Counted from the first letter of the stretch, positions 1 through 10,630 are shown. The stretch: DNA of 64,000 bases from Helianthus annuus (GCF_002127325.2 NC_035436.2:123891954-123955953); one strand, 5' to 3'. Notes: generated by a model not told the origin, from the letters alone. Numbers and translations are program-made.

Positions 1-2172
1 AAGAAATAGCTGCTGGAGTGTATTACTACCAGTCTCAGCAGGAGGTTTTGGGAAGCTTAATTAAATCTGTATTGCCTCCTAACATTTCTGAATCTTTTAC
101 AGGTTACTTTGAAGAACCAAGGACCGGATCCTGCCCAAGGTTTGAAGAGAAGAAAGAAGTCGTTGAAGAGTTGATAGATGTGTCGAAAGAGATGACTGGA
201 GAAGTTTTGAAAGACATAGCTGACAAAGCACTGATGGGAAAACTCAAAGAGGTAGACTCAGAATCCGAGGAGTCAAAATCTGTCAGTAGTGTGTCTGTCA
301 AAAGAGAGGAATCTGGAGTTCAGGAGAGCAAATCTGTCAAATTATCTGAGTTGGAGTCAAACAATGTCGGTAAAGTTGATAGTGTAGAGCAGGTTGTTGA
401 AAAGGTTGTTTCAATCCCTGAAACACTGTGCAAACAGTGTTTAAAACCATGCACGGAGTGTTTTGAAAAAGACACCAAGTATCATGAATTTAAACACCAC
501 GCTGATATGATTAAGTTTGACCTCGGCCAAGTGAAAGAGGCGTACGACTCTTAAATGGTCAATCAAGATGATACAAAAAGAAAGTGTCGAAAATGATAAA
601 GCTACAAAATTGGCTAAAGCAACATTTTTTGATAAACAACAAGAAGTCAATTTTCATTTAGACACAATCGCTTCGCTTAAAAAGGAACTCGAATTGGTTA
701 AAATTGAAAACGATCGAATTGATAAGAAGTTAATGAGTTATGTGGCTTCGTCGTACGTTCTTGAACAAATTGTTTCCCAACAGCCACATGCTTCACCTGT
801 CTTTAAAAGTGTTCCACCCCTAATGTGGAGTCATTACACACAGAAGTATCCAGATGGGGTGGAAGCAGCTTTGAATCTCAAATTGAGATCGACAGAGGAT
901 GATTTACCTGAGACCATAGATGTCACTTTCTCCCCATCCGATACCGACAACGAATCCCAGGTTATTAAGATTGTTGTCGATCAGGTGTTGGATGAGGAGT
1001 GTGAGAAATCTGAAAAGGCTGTCGGTGATTTTGAAGATGAAGGGAATTTTTTAGATCGATATGTACCGAAATCGGAAAAGAGTGCGAATAACGATCTGAT
1101 TATGGCGGTATACACCATGATTGGAACAGACAAACTTTATTCCGACTTCGAGTACCCGCTTCAGAATGTCAAGATCGGAAATGTTGAAAAAGTGTTTAAA
1201 CTGGTTTAAATGAACATTAACGAAGTTAATAACAATGAATTCTTTTCCAAACCCAAAAAATCGTTTGTTACTTCACGTCCCACAAGTTCGGAAAACAAAG
1301 AAGGGGTTGGTAAAGGTCAAAACAAGAAAAACACCTTTAAAAACAAAGGAATCGGGTTTGAAAAGAAAACGGCTAAACAGGTGTTTAGGCCGAAAGAGAA
1401 GATCAATGAAGTTTTTATCGCTGGTCCTAGTGTTGACGATGAGAAAGATTATATTTTCAGTCAAAAAGCTGTGGACGATTTCAATGCAGCAAAGAAGTTG
1501 AAAGAAGAGACGGTCAAATCTACTTTTGTCGAATATGACAAAAGGGTGTGTTACCGCTGAAATGAGATCGGCCACATGGCGAAACAGTGTCAGAAAGTCA
1601 TTGAGAAACCTGTTGTTGAAAACCGGTTCAAAAACAAACTGTTTCAAAACCAAGTGTTCAAAAACAAGTTGTTTCTAAACCAACTGTTCAAAAGTCAAAC
1701 ATTCAAAAACCTCGACCTAAATCTCCAACTGACACAAAGGGCAAAAAGCCAATGGTTTCTCCGATCCGTATTTTGAAGAGAGGTGAATCGTTGAAGTCGG
1801 AGGATAAGCCGAAATCGACTTTCGAGATTGGCGAATCTTCTAAGACTCGAAAGACTTCAAATTTACCCTAAGACAAAAATTTTTGAAAATCAATCTTGGG
1901 TTGCAAAATCGAAACCGTCTGTTGAAGTCAAAAAGATGGAGAATGCATTGAAAAGTGAATCAAACATTTTTAAAGATGATGTGGTAGAGTTTGAAAATGA
2001 AGTTGATAAGTTTCTTGATGAATTTCCACCGATAACTAACAAAGTTAAAACAATTGTGAAAGAAGAGGTTCCAAATGTCACATTTGATTTTCCGAAAACA
2101 AATGAAAAGTGTGATGTTGTGTTCGGAAGTGTGTCGAAAGTAAAGAATTCATGGGCTTCATTGTTTGAATAA
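1..2172 (+). pseudogene. gag: Degenerate gag of Sirevirus-like copia element A (5' end outside window)
   Basis: Copia-type Gag, which would assemble virus-like particles and bind the element RNA. The N-terminal part lies before the window. What is left is an acidic, coiled-coil-prone middle (to about 830), a block around 1100-1205 that matches the gag of element C (the TDKLYSD-like motif and the following EKVFKL), a lysine-rich tail, and a zinc knuckle near 1546-1593. The gene is broken: TAA at 552-554 with a frame change, TAA at 1207-1209, TGA at 1558-1560 exactly where the second cysteine of the CCHC knuckle should be, and a further disruption near 1774. The final segment (1828-2172) ends with an SWASLFE-type terminus that is similar to the ends of the gags of B (AWVKLF) and C (AWVDIF), so the natural gag end is at 2172. 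Family assignment is firm; lineage (Sirevirus/Maximus-SIRE) rests on the additional 3' ORF and multiple polypurine tracts. Confidence 0.85.
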
Positions 2173-2186
2173 ATTCGATTTGATGG

Positions 2187-4256
2187 TTGCAGGGGCTGCC
2201 CAAGTCAATTCTATCGAAGTGGATTATGGATAGTGGCGCTTCAAGGCATATAACTGGGACGCTTGCTCTTCTCTATGATGTCAAATCCATAAACGGAAGC
2301 TATGTTGGATTTGCTGGGAATCAATGTGGAAGGATCATTGGTCAAGGAACGCTGTCAAATGGCGTAATTTCGTTCGACAAAGTGAACTACATAGTAGAGT
2401 TAACAAATAATTTACTCAGTATCTCACAAATCTGTGATAAAGCGTTTAGTGTACACATTACTAAAACTGAATGTGTTGTATTGAAACCAGGGTTTAAAAT
2501 CCCTGATGAGATGGTGCTGTTGCGTGCTTCGAGGGAAAATGATCTTTATATTTTGGATATGAGCGTCGCAACGCCAACATCTCATCAGAAACAGTGTTTT
2601 GTGTCTAAAACCAAAGCGACAGAAAAAGATTCGATAATGTGGCATTGAAAGATGGGCCACATTCATGTTCGTAAAATGAACTTTTTAGTACACAATGATT
2701 TGGTTGATGGTGTTAATCTAAAGAATTTTCACTTAAATGATGATTGTGTAGCGTGTAAGAAAGGAAAGCAGACTAGGAAGTCACACCCATTGAAGATGAT
2801 GAATACAATCAGGTTACCTCTTGAGAAATTGCACATGGATCTCTTCGGGCCTGTCAACGTAAAGAGCATCAGTGGAGACTTATATTGCCTTGTGGTGACT
2901 GATGACTTTACGAGATTTTCTTAGGTAGTGTGCTTGGAACGAAAAGATAAAACTTTTGAGTCATTGATGGTGCTTTTCAAGAAGATGGAAACGGTGTACA
3001 AGCTGCCAATCCGGAGGATTCGGAGCGACAACGGAACGGAATTTAAGAACAACAAGATGTACGAGTTCTGCAATGAGAATGGAATTCTTCATGAATTCAG
3101 TGCGCCGTACACACCACAGCAGAATGGCGTAGCTGAACGAAAGAATCGGACCCCGATTGAAACAGCACGTACAATGTTAGCCGATTCCAAGCTACCAATC
3201 TTTTTCTGGAGTGAAGCAGTTTCAGCAGCCTATTACACATTGAATAGAGTTCTCACTGTCAAGAAGTATAAAAAGACTTGCTTTGAGCTGTTGCACCGCT
3301 ATAAGCCAAACCTTGAGTTTTTGGAGCCGTTTGGGTCTCCTTGCACTTTTATTGATGAAAACGGTAAATTTGGCACTAAATCTAATGAGGGTTTCTTTGT
3401 AGGTTACGCAAGCCCGCTGAAAAGGGTGTTCGTACCATGCCTGGGGAAGCTGATTCATGTCCTACATGTGGATTGTCAGAAGCACACTCCATCGCCACAA
3501 CTTCCCGGACAAAGATTCCTGTTCGACTACGATAAACTCTGGGAGTCGTTTCATCTGCCGGTCGAGCCAAGTGATGTGGAACTAGTACTTTTGTACCAGT
3601 ATCAGCAAAATATGCCACAGGAACAAGTTCCTATACCACCAGTAGTTCCTCAACCCGTCGTGGGAACTCACGACAATGAAGCTGGACCGAGTGGAACAGC
3701 TCACGAACCACCAGAGGAACCAGCTCCATCTTTTGACGAATCCGACGACTCAGAAGCGGAACCCGCTCCGACTTTTGATGAGGATCCAACGGAAGCTGAG
3801 GATCAAATGGTTGATCTTGACATATCGAGCTTGGAATCGGAAGTGAATGTGCCTGACAATGCTATGCCACGGACGTTGTCTTATCATCCCTCAGAACAAA
3901 TTATTGGCAACCTACAAAGTGGTGTCAAAACCCGACATCAAATAGATCGAGCTCTTACATGTTTCTATTCATCTATTGCTGATATGCAGAAAGAAGTCTC
4001 ATTAAAATGTTTTATTTCGCAGATAGAGCCCGGAACCTACAAAGAGGCATTGACCGAGGATAGCTGGGTAAATGCAATGCAGGAGGAGCTGCAACAGTTC
4101 GAAAAGCTGGGCGTCTGGAGACTTGTTAATCTGCCTAAGAATCAAAAGCTAATCAAGACGAAATGGGTCTTTAAGTGTAAGCGTGATGACAGAGGTGCCG
4201 TGGTGAGAAACAAAGCGCGTTTTGTGGTTCAAGGCTTCAGTCAACAGGAAAGAATA
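2187..4256 (+). pseudogene. pol: 5' part of copia pol of element A: protease, integrase, start of RT; cut by element B
   Basis: Ty1/copia order is visible: aspartic protease with WIMDSGASRHITG (about 2220-2260), GAG-pre-integrase zinc-binding region (WH..MGHIHVRKM, then CVACKKGK near 2745), integrase core with HMDLFGP (about 2832), RSDNGTEF (about 3025) and NGVAERKN (about 3125), a long acidic proline-rich linker (3600-3900), then the RT entry (KTKWVFKCKRD, about 4160). It is inactive: TGA at 2646-2648 inside the zinc region and TAG at 2922-2924 in the integrase where a tryptophan codon is usual. At 4256 the reading frame is cut by element B; the target duplication GAATA occupies 4252-4256 and 10631-10635, and the RT resumes at 10636. 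Gag and pol are in different frames around 2172-2187, so a frameshift or splicing step between them is possible. Confidence 0.92.
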
Positions 4257-4923
4257 TGTAGGATCGTATTCTGACCCGAACGAGTCGTTCAGAGGCTTTC
4301 TCCTTGGTTTCAGGTGCGGAATTACAAGAAACTAAGGTAGAAACAGCAGGCAAATCACTTTAACCACTTGTTTTATTGATTTGACGCTGATTACACTTCA
4401 ATTCTCGCACCGGCAAAGCTTCGGCACGATTTCTACACAATGTTCCAACTGTTACAACTAGAATCGCTCATCATGTATATATAGGGCATAGGGACCGCTT
4501 ATTGGACAGGCCCAATAAGCGGCCCAGACATGTCACTTCGAGCGGTCCAAGACATTACCGTATAAGCGGTCCATAAAGTGTCATACGAGCGGTCCAGCCA
4601 AATACCACATGAGCGATCCAACATAGTTGCTGTTCGAGCGGTCCATGCTGATTACCATTCGAGCGACCCTAACCTTAATGGACTATGAGCGATCCAAACA
4701 ACCTAAAACCTATACAATCACTATTTCTCATATTTACAATCAATTCTATTGATTCTAAGACTCGAACGAAGATGTAGTCGACAGACAACTGCACCAACAG
4801 ACTCCGCCTTGAATGTTGACGGAATCTTCAGTGAGAGTCTTCAACAAGACATTCTCGGATATAGTTCGGTCTTCTTCAAGAATTCTGCCTGGATCTATCT
4901 TTCTTTGGCTATAACCTTCATCA
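4257..4923 (-). repeat. 3' LTR of element B
   Basis: This 667-bp repeat is near-identical to 9964-10630. Differences seen include changes near 4392, 4404, 4803 and 4880. It contains a TATA-like block (plus-strand TGTATATATAG near 4476), an inverted repeat at about 4492-4519, and seven AGCGRYCC-type motifs starting at 4541, 4565, 4588, 4612, 4637, 4662 and 4688. Confidence 0.95.
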
Positions 4924-5690
4924 GACTCCCCCTAACACCCTGCTAGGATAGTCGTCTGGGATTTTGTTACCACCATCGAAATTATCTCCTGGCTTCTCTC
5001 TGTTCAGTTCATCATCTCTGGTTCTGATATGTCTCCTGGCTATCTGTAGCAACAGGATCAGAAACCTGCAAAACTCAACCACTCTATCACAAAACAGAAT
5101 AATTGTGATTCAACTTAATGAATCAACTTAATCATGTGAAACTGTTTTCAGTTAACCACTGCTTCACAAATTTGAAACATTCCAATTTCTGATTCAACCT
5201 AATGAATCATTTTAAACATTTCAAACAACTTAATCAACCTGTCTGTTCATCAAGTTTATCCTTTGAGATTTTGAAAATCAGCTCTTCACCATCAGTTGTC
5301 GAAAATCTTTTTGGATTTTGAAAATATGAAACATAAATGCAAAGACAGAAATTTAAATGTAAAACAAACATATTTTTGTGAGTTTGTGCAAGCGGATCAT
5401 ATCAGTTTCTGAGACATAACACAAGCACCGTTAAGCTTTTAATCGTTTTAAGTTCTAAACGATTCACGTAGATTGACGATATAATTGTCCTCTTAAATTT
5501 TCATACAATTTTCAATCTATTCAGGATACTATTTAGGTATTTTATGAACTTAGTTCAATTCATGTGTCCCACCTCTTGAATATACTCCCGTATCCAGAAT
5601 CCCAATATTCAGTCTTACAGGTATGAACACTACAATGATGTCTGTACATAAATTAGGGGAAAGATGCGAGAATTGAGGGATCTCAGGTCA

Positions 5691-5702
5691 GAACTTCCGT
5701 TC
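5691..5702 (-). other. GGAA-capped hairpin, copy 2, in element B
   Basis: On the minus strand this reads GAAC-GGAA-GTTC, a perfect 4-bp stem with a GNRA-type loop. The same unit occurs in C (16173-16184) and, with different but still pairing arms, in A (12605-12616). Confidence 0.65.
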
Positions 5703-5835
5703 AGCAGAGAGATATCAGCTTCGACTTAGCAGTGTGTCCCCTTTAGAGGATCTTTTCAGCTACAACAGATGATTATCATTTTTATTGTCTAATCAGCTGA
5801 GGGCTTTATGCTATATTTCAAGCATTTTGTGGAAA

Positions 5836-5891
5836 GTATTAGCCAAGGACTAGGTCAGAACTACCGTTCAGCAGAAGTCCTGGAATAATAC
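5836..5891 (-). other. Long hairpin, copy 1, in element B
   Basis: The 16-nt arms at 5836-5851 and 5876-5891 pair at 14 positions, counting one G-U pair. The loop holds an inner stem GAAC/GTTC closing GGTA (minus strand; plus 5858-5869). It is the counterpart of 12411-12466 in A and 16319-16374 in C, with compensatory differences. Confidence 0.7.
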
Positions 5892-6649
5892 CCCAGACAT
5901 CATAGAGTATAAACACCTAGTATATCAGAATACGAGACCTTTCAAACGAAATTTCAGGGGTTACCTATATATCCAAGTAGTGTTCCCCACGAATTTCACA
6001 AGTTTAAAATTTTAGGTTTATATCCCGAATAAATCTACTAAATGTACAAAAACCTATCGTCACATCATCAGTGAGACCGTTTATCACATTTGGCATTACA
6101 TTTCTTTAGCGTGCTGTGATAGTCCAACTGATTTACTATCATTTCCTCTTGTTTTGCAACAAAACTCATTTTTACAATTTTTCAATGTTTTTGACATTTT
6201 CAAATTTTCTAATTTTTTTAAAATTTTTCTCCCCCTAAAATCAAAATATGTTTCAATTTTGATTTTCTGGGAAAATTTAAAACAAACTGTACAAACTTGA
6301 CAACATGATGAGAATCACTTCAATTCTCCATCCACCTGGCATAAACAATCATAACTCCCCCTCACAACAAACTATTTTCCCATTGTGATTTCAAAACACT
6401 TAAGTTTGTTTTAATCAAAATGGCTTTTCCGGAAAACTTAGTTTGTTTACCAAACAGTTTAGGTACGGGGTTACTTCATCATCTTGTTTTCTACACAAAA
6501 GTAGGAAAATCCAAGTACAAGTTAATGTCCTTGATTTACCATATGCAGTCCAGAATCCTCTGTACCACTTGTAAAACATTCACAAACACAACCAAACCTC
6601 TTTACCGTTTGCATGATTGACGTTACCGAATAAAATTCAAGAAAGATGC

Positions 6650-6778
6650 CGATTCATGATCCACGATACCATCTTGGGATCTCCGGCAATTCCTGCAAAA
6701 TCTTCAAACACAGATTTAAAAAGATGCCGATTCATGCTCCACGCTTACAAACCTGGGAGCTCCGGCAAGTCAGGTTTT
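6650..6778 (-). repeat. Duplicated remnant of the gag-pol junction in element B
   Basis: Two copies of a roughly 80-bp unit lie immediately after the gag stop. Each contains a GCCGGAG.TCCCA-like block and a GAATCGGCATCTTT block. Read on the minus strand, the latter aligns with the protease start of element A (WIMDSGAS region, 2220-2250) but has lost bases and frame. The same duplicated remnant follows the gag of element C (17160-17290). Confidence 0.7.
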
Positions 6779-9283
6779 TCATTTAAAAAGTTTCACCCAA
6801 GCCTGACCAGCCTTGGGTGATTTTGAATTCTTGTTCAACAATGATGGAAAGTTTTTCTCATCCATTGTTAAACTAGAATTCTCGACCTTTACCTCAACAC
6901 ATGGCTCCTCTGGCTTTACCATTCCAGAATCATTGCCTGAATGTGGCTTGTCTGACTTTAATAAGTCAGATTCATCGCCGACATGTGGCTCCTTTGTTTT
7001 CGAAGAAACAAATTCATCGCCAGGAAGTGAAAACTTCACTTTCTTCTTTTTCTCCCCTTTTGTCCTCAGATTTGTATCTGATGAATTCTTTTTGCTTGTC
7101 TTTGCAACTGAGGGAGTTGATTCATCAGCACTCTTCTTCGATCTGTCGGATGAACCCGAGGACAAAATCTTTTCGAGATATTCTCTCGCTTTCTTTCTCT
7201 TTTTCCTCAGTCGGTCTTTCTGCCCCTGAGAAAGCTTCACTTTTGTTTCTTGAACTTTAGATTCTTTGACTTTCTGTTCTTTGACGTTTTGACCCGAAGC
7301 TTTCAATTCTTTGGGCTTGACAACGACTAGTATTTTCTTTGCCATTTTCTGAGAATTGGCCCTCAATCTTTCATGCGATCTCCTTGGGCAATCTCGGGCA
7401 ATGTGACCTTTGATATTGCAATTATAGCACCTCCTGGTCTCATAACTCCAGTATTGGCAGTTAACAGCAATATGCCCCTGATATCCGCAGCTGTAGCACA
7501 CTCTGTTATCATACCAGTTACCATTTTCACACCAAACGCTCAGATCATAACATTGTTTGGCTTGGTGATATTCCTTTCTCAAATGTGCTGGTTTTGACGC
7601 TTTTGCACTGTGGTTTGTTCTGCACACAACAAATTTTGAATTTTCATTTTCTATTTTTTGTAATTTTTTCTTTTGATTGGATGATCGCACTGATGAGTTT
7701 TTTCTTTCATTTTTAAAGTTTTGATTCTGTTTTACAATCTTCTTCACAGGTTTTTGCTTAGAGCATTCACCTTTTTCAGTTGATTGTAGAACAGTTTTCT
7801 GAAATTTTTCTTTCAACTTTAAAAACAATTTTTGTTTTTCTTTCTTAACATTTTCATCATCAGACTCTGTCTCAGACTCATCTGCTGAATAAAATTTCTC
7901 ATTTTCCTCATCAGTTTTCTCATCACAATCTTCGACTTTGACTTTGTCAAAGTTTGTAGCATTTTCACTTATCGGAACTGAATTGATTGGTTTTGGACAA
8001 GGAATATTCAACTTGTCAGATTTAGTCGCAAAACTGATCAATTTCTTCTCAAGTTTATCTATCTTGATCCTGGAATTCTTAGCTTTTTCCTCAAGCTGAG
8101 ATATTCTCTCAAGATGAGACTTGATGGAATTTTCATTCTCAACCTTCAAATTTTCAAGAACAGACTTTTCATTTATCAAAATTTTGATCTGTTCCTGAAA
8201 TTTTGATTCATTCGCTTTCAGGTTTTTGTTTTCAAGCTTTATCCAGAAATCTAAATCTTCTGAAGATTTCTGTTTGATTTCAAGCTCTTTTACCAACTCT
8301 TTGATTCTCTTTTGAGCGCTTTCACCTTCTTTTTCAAGTTCGACAATCTTCTGAAGATGGGAATTTATCATCTTTTGTTTTTCAATGTTGTTTTTACTAA
8401 ACACATTTCTCCCATCTTCAAGAATTTTCACTTGCCCCTCAAATTCTTGATTTTTCAAAGTCAAACTGTTAAAATCAACCAACAGTTTGTCATTTTCGGC
8501 TTTCAACTTCTCACAATCTTTTTCCAGAGAAAGAATCTGATTTTCGGCAACGTGCTTCTCGTCTTTCAACTTTTTGACTTTAAATGCCAAACTTTCTATG
8601 TCTCTCACGAGTTTGTCATTGTCAGTCTTAAAGTTATCGCATGTTGAGCACATTGTTTCATTCTTCACCGATTCTTCAGCTTTTGAAGTTTCTTCTTCCT
8701 TTGCTATCAATGTACCTGCACAAAACAATTTAACGAAATCAAAAGTATTTCCATTATTATCAATATAACAACCTCGTTTGAAATCGTATTTCAGCACATG
8801 TTTTGTCCTGATACATTTAGTAACCCTTTTGTGTATCTCTTCAATCACATCTGAACTTAGATCTAGCACATTATATTCCAAAACCTTGATCAAATCTTTC
8901 TTTTTCTTTCTGGTTTCAAGTTCATGAGCTTGAAGTTTGCTGATGAATTGATTTAGAGGTAATTTTGAAAAATTTGAGTTCTCCCTTAAATTCTTCAAAC
9001 ATTCACCCCATTCAATCGGTAATGCATCTGCAAATTTCTCCAATTTTTCAACATTTGACGGGTATATCTCATGATCTTTCATATAATTCAGTAAAACACT
9101 ATATCGGTCTTTAAGATCCTCCAACGTTTCGTCTTTCAGACACACGAAATATTTGAACCTTTTTGCCCAACCATCTTTGCTCACTTTTCTATAACCCTCA
9201 TCTAGAAATCCGTTATTCCAGTTATTAAATCTTTCGAAATAATAATTCTCCTGTTCATCAAACATCATTGCCATGTTTCGCAA
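6779..9283 (-). CDS. gag: Gag of element B, intact 834-codon ORF
   Basis: Copia-type Gag. Residues about 1-115 hold the C-terminal half of the UBN2/Gag-like domain (the FADALP..W and QAHELE motifs). Residues about 215-430 form a long coiled coil of Lys/Glu/Leu heptads. Two CCHC zinc knuckles follow in tandem (CYSCGYQGHIAVNC and CYNCNIKGHIARDC, about residues 620-660), then a basic tail that ends AWVKLFK. Compared with the gag of C, roughly the first 110 residues of the Gag domain are missing; the ORF begins at MRNMAMMF, the first in-frame ATG downstream of the motif-rich leader. It has no stop codon or frameshift, unlike gag in A and C, consistent with recent mobility. It would form particles and package RNA in the cytoplasm. 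No pol follows. Confidence 0.9.
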   Translation of the reverse strand: MRNMAMMFDEQENYYFERFNNWNNGFLDEGYRKVSKDGWAKRFKYFVCLKDETLEDLKDRYSVLLNYMKDHEIYPSNVEKLEKFADALPIEWGECLKNLRENSNFSKLPLNQFISKLQAHELETRKKKKDLIKVLEYNVLDLSSDVIEEIHKRVTKCIRTKHVLKYDFKRGCYIDNNGNTFDFVKLFCAGTLIAKEEETSKAEESVKNETMCSTCDNFKTDNDKLVRDIESLAFKVKKLKDEKHVAENQILSLEKDCEKLKAENDKLLVDFNSLTLKNQEFEGQVKILEDGRNVFSKNNIEKQKMINSHLQKIVELEKEGESAQKRIKELVKELEIKQKSSEDLDFWIKLENKNLKANESKFQEQIKILINEKSVLENLKVENENSIKSHLERISQLEEKAKNSRIKIDKLEKKLISFATKSDKLNIPCPKPINSVPISENATNFDKVKVEDCDEKTDEENEKFYSADESETESDDENVKKEKQKLFLKLKEKFQKTVLQSTEKGECSKQKPVKKIVKQNQNFKNERKNSSVRSSNQKKKLQKIENENSKFVVCRTNHSAKASKPAHLRKEYHQAKQCYDLSVWCENGNWYDNRVCYSCGYQGHIAVNCQYWSYETRRCYNCNIKGHIARDCPRRSHERLRANSQKMAKKILVVVKPKELKASGQNVKEQKVKESKVQETKVKLSQGQKDRLRKKRKKAREYLEKILSSGSSDRSKKSADESTPSVAKTSKKNSSDTNLRTKGEKKKKVKFSLPGDEFVSSKTKEPHVGDESDLLKSDKPHSGNDSGMVKPEEPCVEVKVENSSLTMDEKNFPSLLNKNSKSPKAGQAWVKLFK

Positions 9284-9949
9284 ACCAAAACGACACGTGT
9301 TTGTTGACGAATAAGCGATCTAAATGTGACAGAAAAGCGAACCAAACAGCAATTGAGCCAAATAAGCGGTCCAGAAAAGCGATCCGAATGACAAATAAGC
9401 GATCCAAAAGTTGTCTGAATAAGCGATCCAGAAATGATCCAAATAGGCGATCCACAATCAGTCTTATAAGCGGTCCAAATCAATTCGAATAAGCGATCCA
9501 GGAACAATTCGACCGAATGAGCGATTCACAATGGTCCGGATGAGCGATCCAAATAAGTCTGAATAAGCGATTCACAACAATGAATTTGGAGCGGTCCAAG
9601 ATCAGATTGTCCGAATGAGCGGTTCCCAACCGTTCGGATGAGCGGTTCCCAACCGTCCGAATGAGCGATTCAAGGGTAATCTGATCGAATGAGCGGTTCC
9701 TGATTCGTCCGGATAAGCGGTCCACAACCTATTCGATCGAGCGGTTCAACTTCAATTCCAATTTTGATCCACTTAGACTTTGAATTTAGATTTGAAACTT
9801 TCTAGGGTTTATCTCGGTACTATTTCGCACAATCTGTGAAAAATTGAGCAAATTCCGACCGTGAAATCTTCTCGAATCAGAAAAAGAAGGTGTAGAAGTA
9901 AGAAAAAGTGATGAAATCCGGCTAATTTCTGCAGAGAACCTCCTCCTGA
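9284..9949 (-). other. Leader of element B with a dense AGCGRYCC motif array
   Basis: Between the primer-binding site and gag, about 9305-9750 contains roughly twenty variants of AGCGATCC/AGCGGTCC (plus-strand orientation) at intervals mostly of 13-28 nt. Short ORFs across it only translate the repeat (DRLF- and SLIR-like strings) and are not credible genes. The part next to the primer-binding site (9760-9949) is ordinary AT-rich leader. Confidence 0.8.
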
Positions 9950-9961
9950 GCTCTGATACCA
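9950..9961 (-). promoter_or_regulatory. Primer-binding site of element B (initiator tRNA-Met type)
   Basis: The minus strand reads TGGTATCAGAGC, two bases from the LTR. This sequence is complementary to the 3' end of plant initiator tRNA-Met, the usual primer for copia elements. Confidence 0.93.
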
Positions 9962-9963
9962 CT

Positions 9964-10630
9964 TGTAGGATCGTATTCTGACCCGAACGAGTCGTTCAGA
10001 GGCTTTCTCCTTGGTTTCAGGTGCGGAATTACAAGAAACTAAGGTAGAAACAGCAGGCAAATCACTTTAACCACTTGTTTTATTGATTTGACGCCGATTA
10101 CACTTCAAATCTCGCACCGGCAAAGCTTCGGCACGATTTCTACACAATGTTCCAACTGTTACAACTAGAATCGCTCATCATGTATATATAGGGCATAGGG
10201 ACCGCTTATTGGACAGGCCCAATAAGCGGCCCAGACATGTCACTTCGAGCGGTCCAAGACATTACCGTATAAGCGGTCCATAAAGTGTCATACGAGCGGT
10301 CCAGCCAAATACCACATGAGCGATCCAACATAGTTGCTGTTCGAGCGGTCCATGCTGATTACCATTCGAGCGACCCTAACCTTAATGGACTATGAGCGAT
10401 CCAAACAACCTAAAACCTATACAATCACTATTTCTCATATTTACAATCAATTCTATTGATTCTAAGACTCGAACGAAGATGTAGTCGACAGACAACTGCA
10501 CCAACAGACTCCCCCTTGAATGTTGACGGAATCTTCAGTGAGAGTCTTCAACAAGACATTCTCGGATATAGTTCGGTCTTCTTCGAGAATTCTGCCTGGA
10601 TCTATCTTTCTTTGGCTATAACCTTCATCA
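9964..10630 (-). repeat. 5' LTR of element B
   Basis: This 667-bp LTR runs from TG (9964) to CA (10630) and is followed by the duplication GAATA (10631-10635). It drives the gag transcript on the minus strand and is a near-perfect copy of 4257-4923. Confidence 0.95.
10181..10229 (-). promoter_or_regulatory. Core promoter of element B: TATA box with palindrome upstream
   Basis: The minus-strand TATA block CCCTATATATACA lies at about 10181-10193. Just upstream (10202-10229) is an inverted repeat with arms CCGCTTATTGG and CCAATAAGCGG, whose ends are themselves the AGCGG motif. The motif array continues further upstream (10247-10400). Confidence 0.7.

Larger units (their letters stand above)
4924..6649 (-). 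other. 3' non-coding region of element B with several polypurine tracts
   Basis: No coding potential is supported. The terminal polypurine tract is TTAGGGGGAGTC on the minus strand (4924-4935), directly beside the LTR. Two more GGGGGAG tracts lie upstream (about 6228-6236 and 6353-6362). The stretch from about 5300 to 6250 matches the post-pol region of element A (12000-13100) and the equivalent part of C (15700-16750), in the same order relative to the element. Multiple polypurine tracts before the 3' LTR are a reported trait of Sireviruses. The part nearest gag (about 6370-6640) shows nothing I recognise. Confidence 0.8.
4257..10630 (-). mobile_element. Element B: complete non-autonomous copia element with LTRs and gag only (TR-GAG type)
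   Basis: Both ends are exact: 667-bp LTRs at 4257-4923 and 9964-10630 start TG and end CA, flanked by the 5-bp duplication GAATA. On the minus strand the order is 5' LTR, tRNA-Met-type primer-binding site, motif-rich leader, one long gag ORF, a non-coding tract and a polypurine tract. There is no protease, integrase, RT or RNase H. The post-gag tract is homologous to the post-pol tract of element A (around 12000-13150), so pol was removed by internal deletion. By eye the LTRs differ at only about four positions, suggesting a young insertion. Such an element would need pol proteins from an autonomous relative to move. Confidence 0.95.

Noticed and set aside
9258..9725. Several overlapping ORFs with DRLFGS- and SLIRS-like repeats on both strands
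   Set aside because: They only translate the AGCGRYCC motif array in the leader of B; different frames give different repeats and no start context or homology supports a protein.
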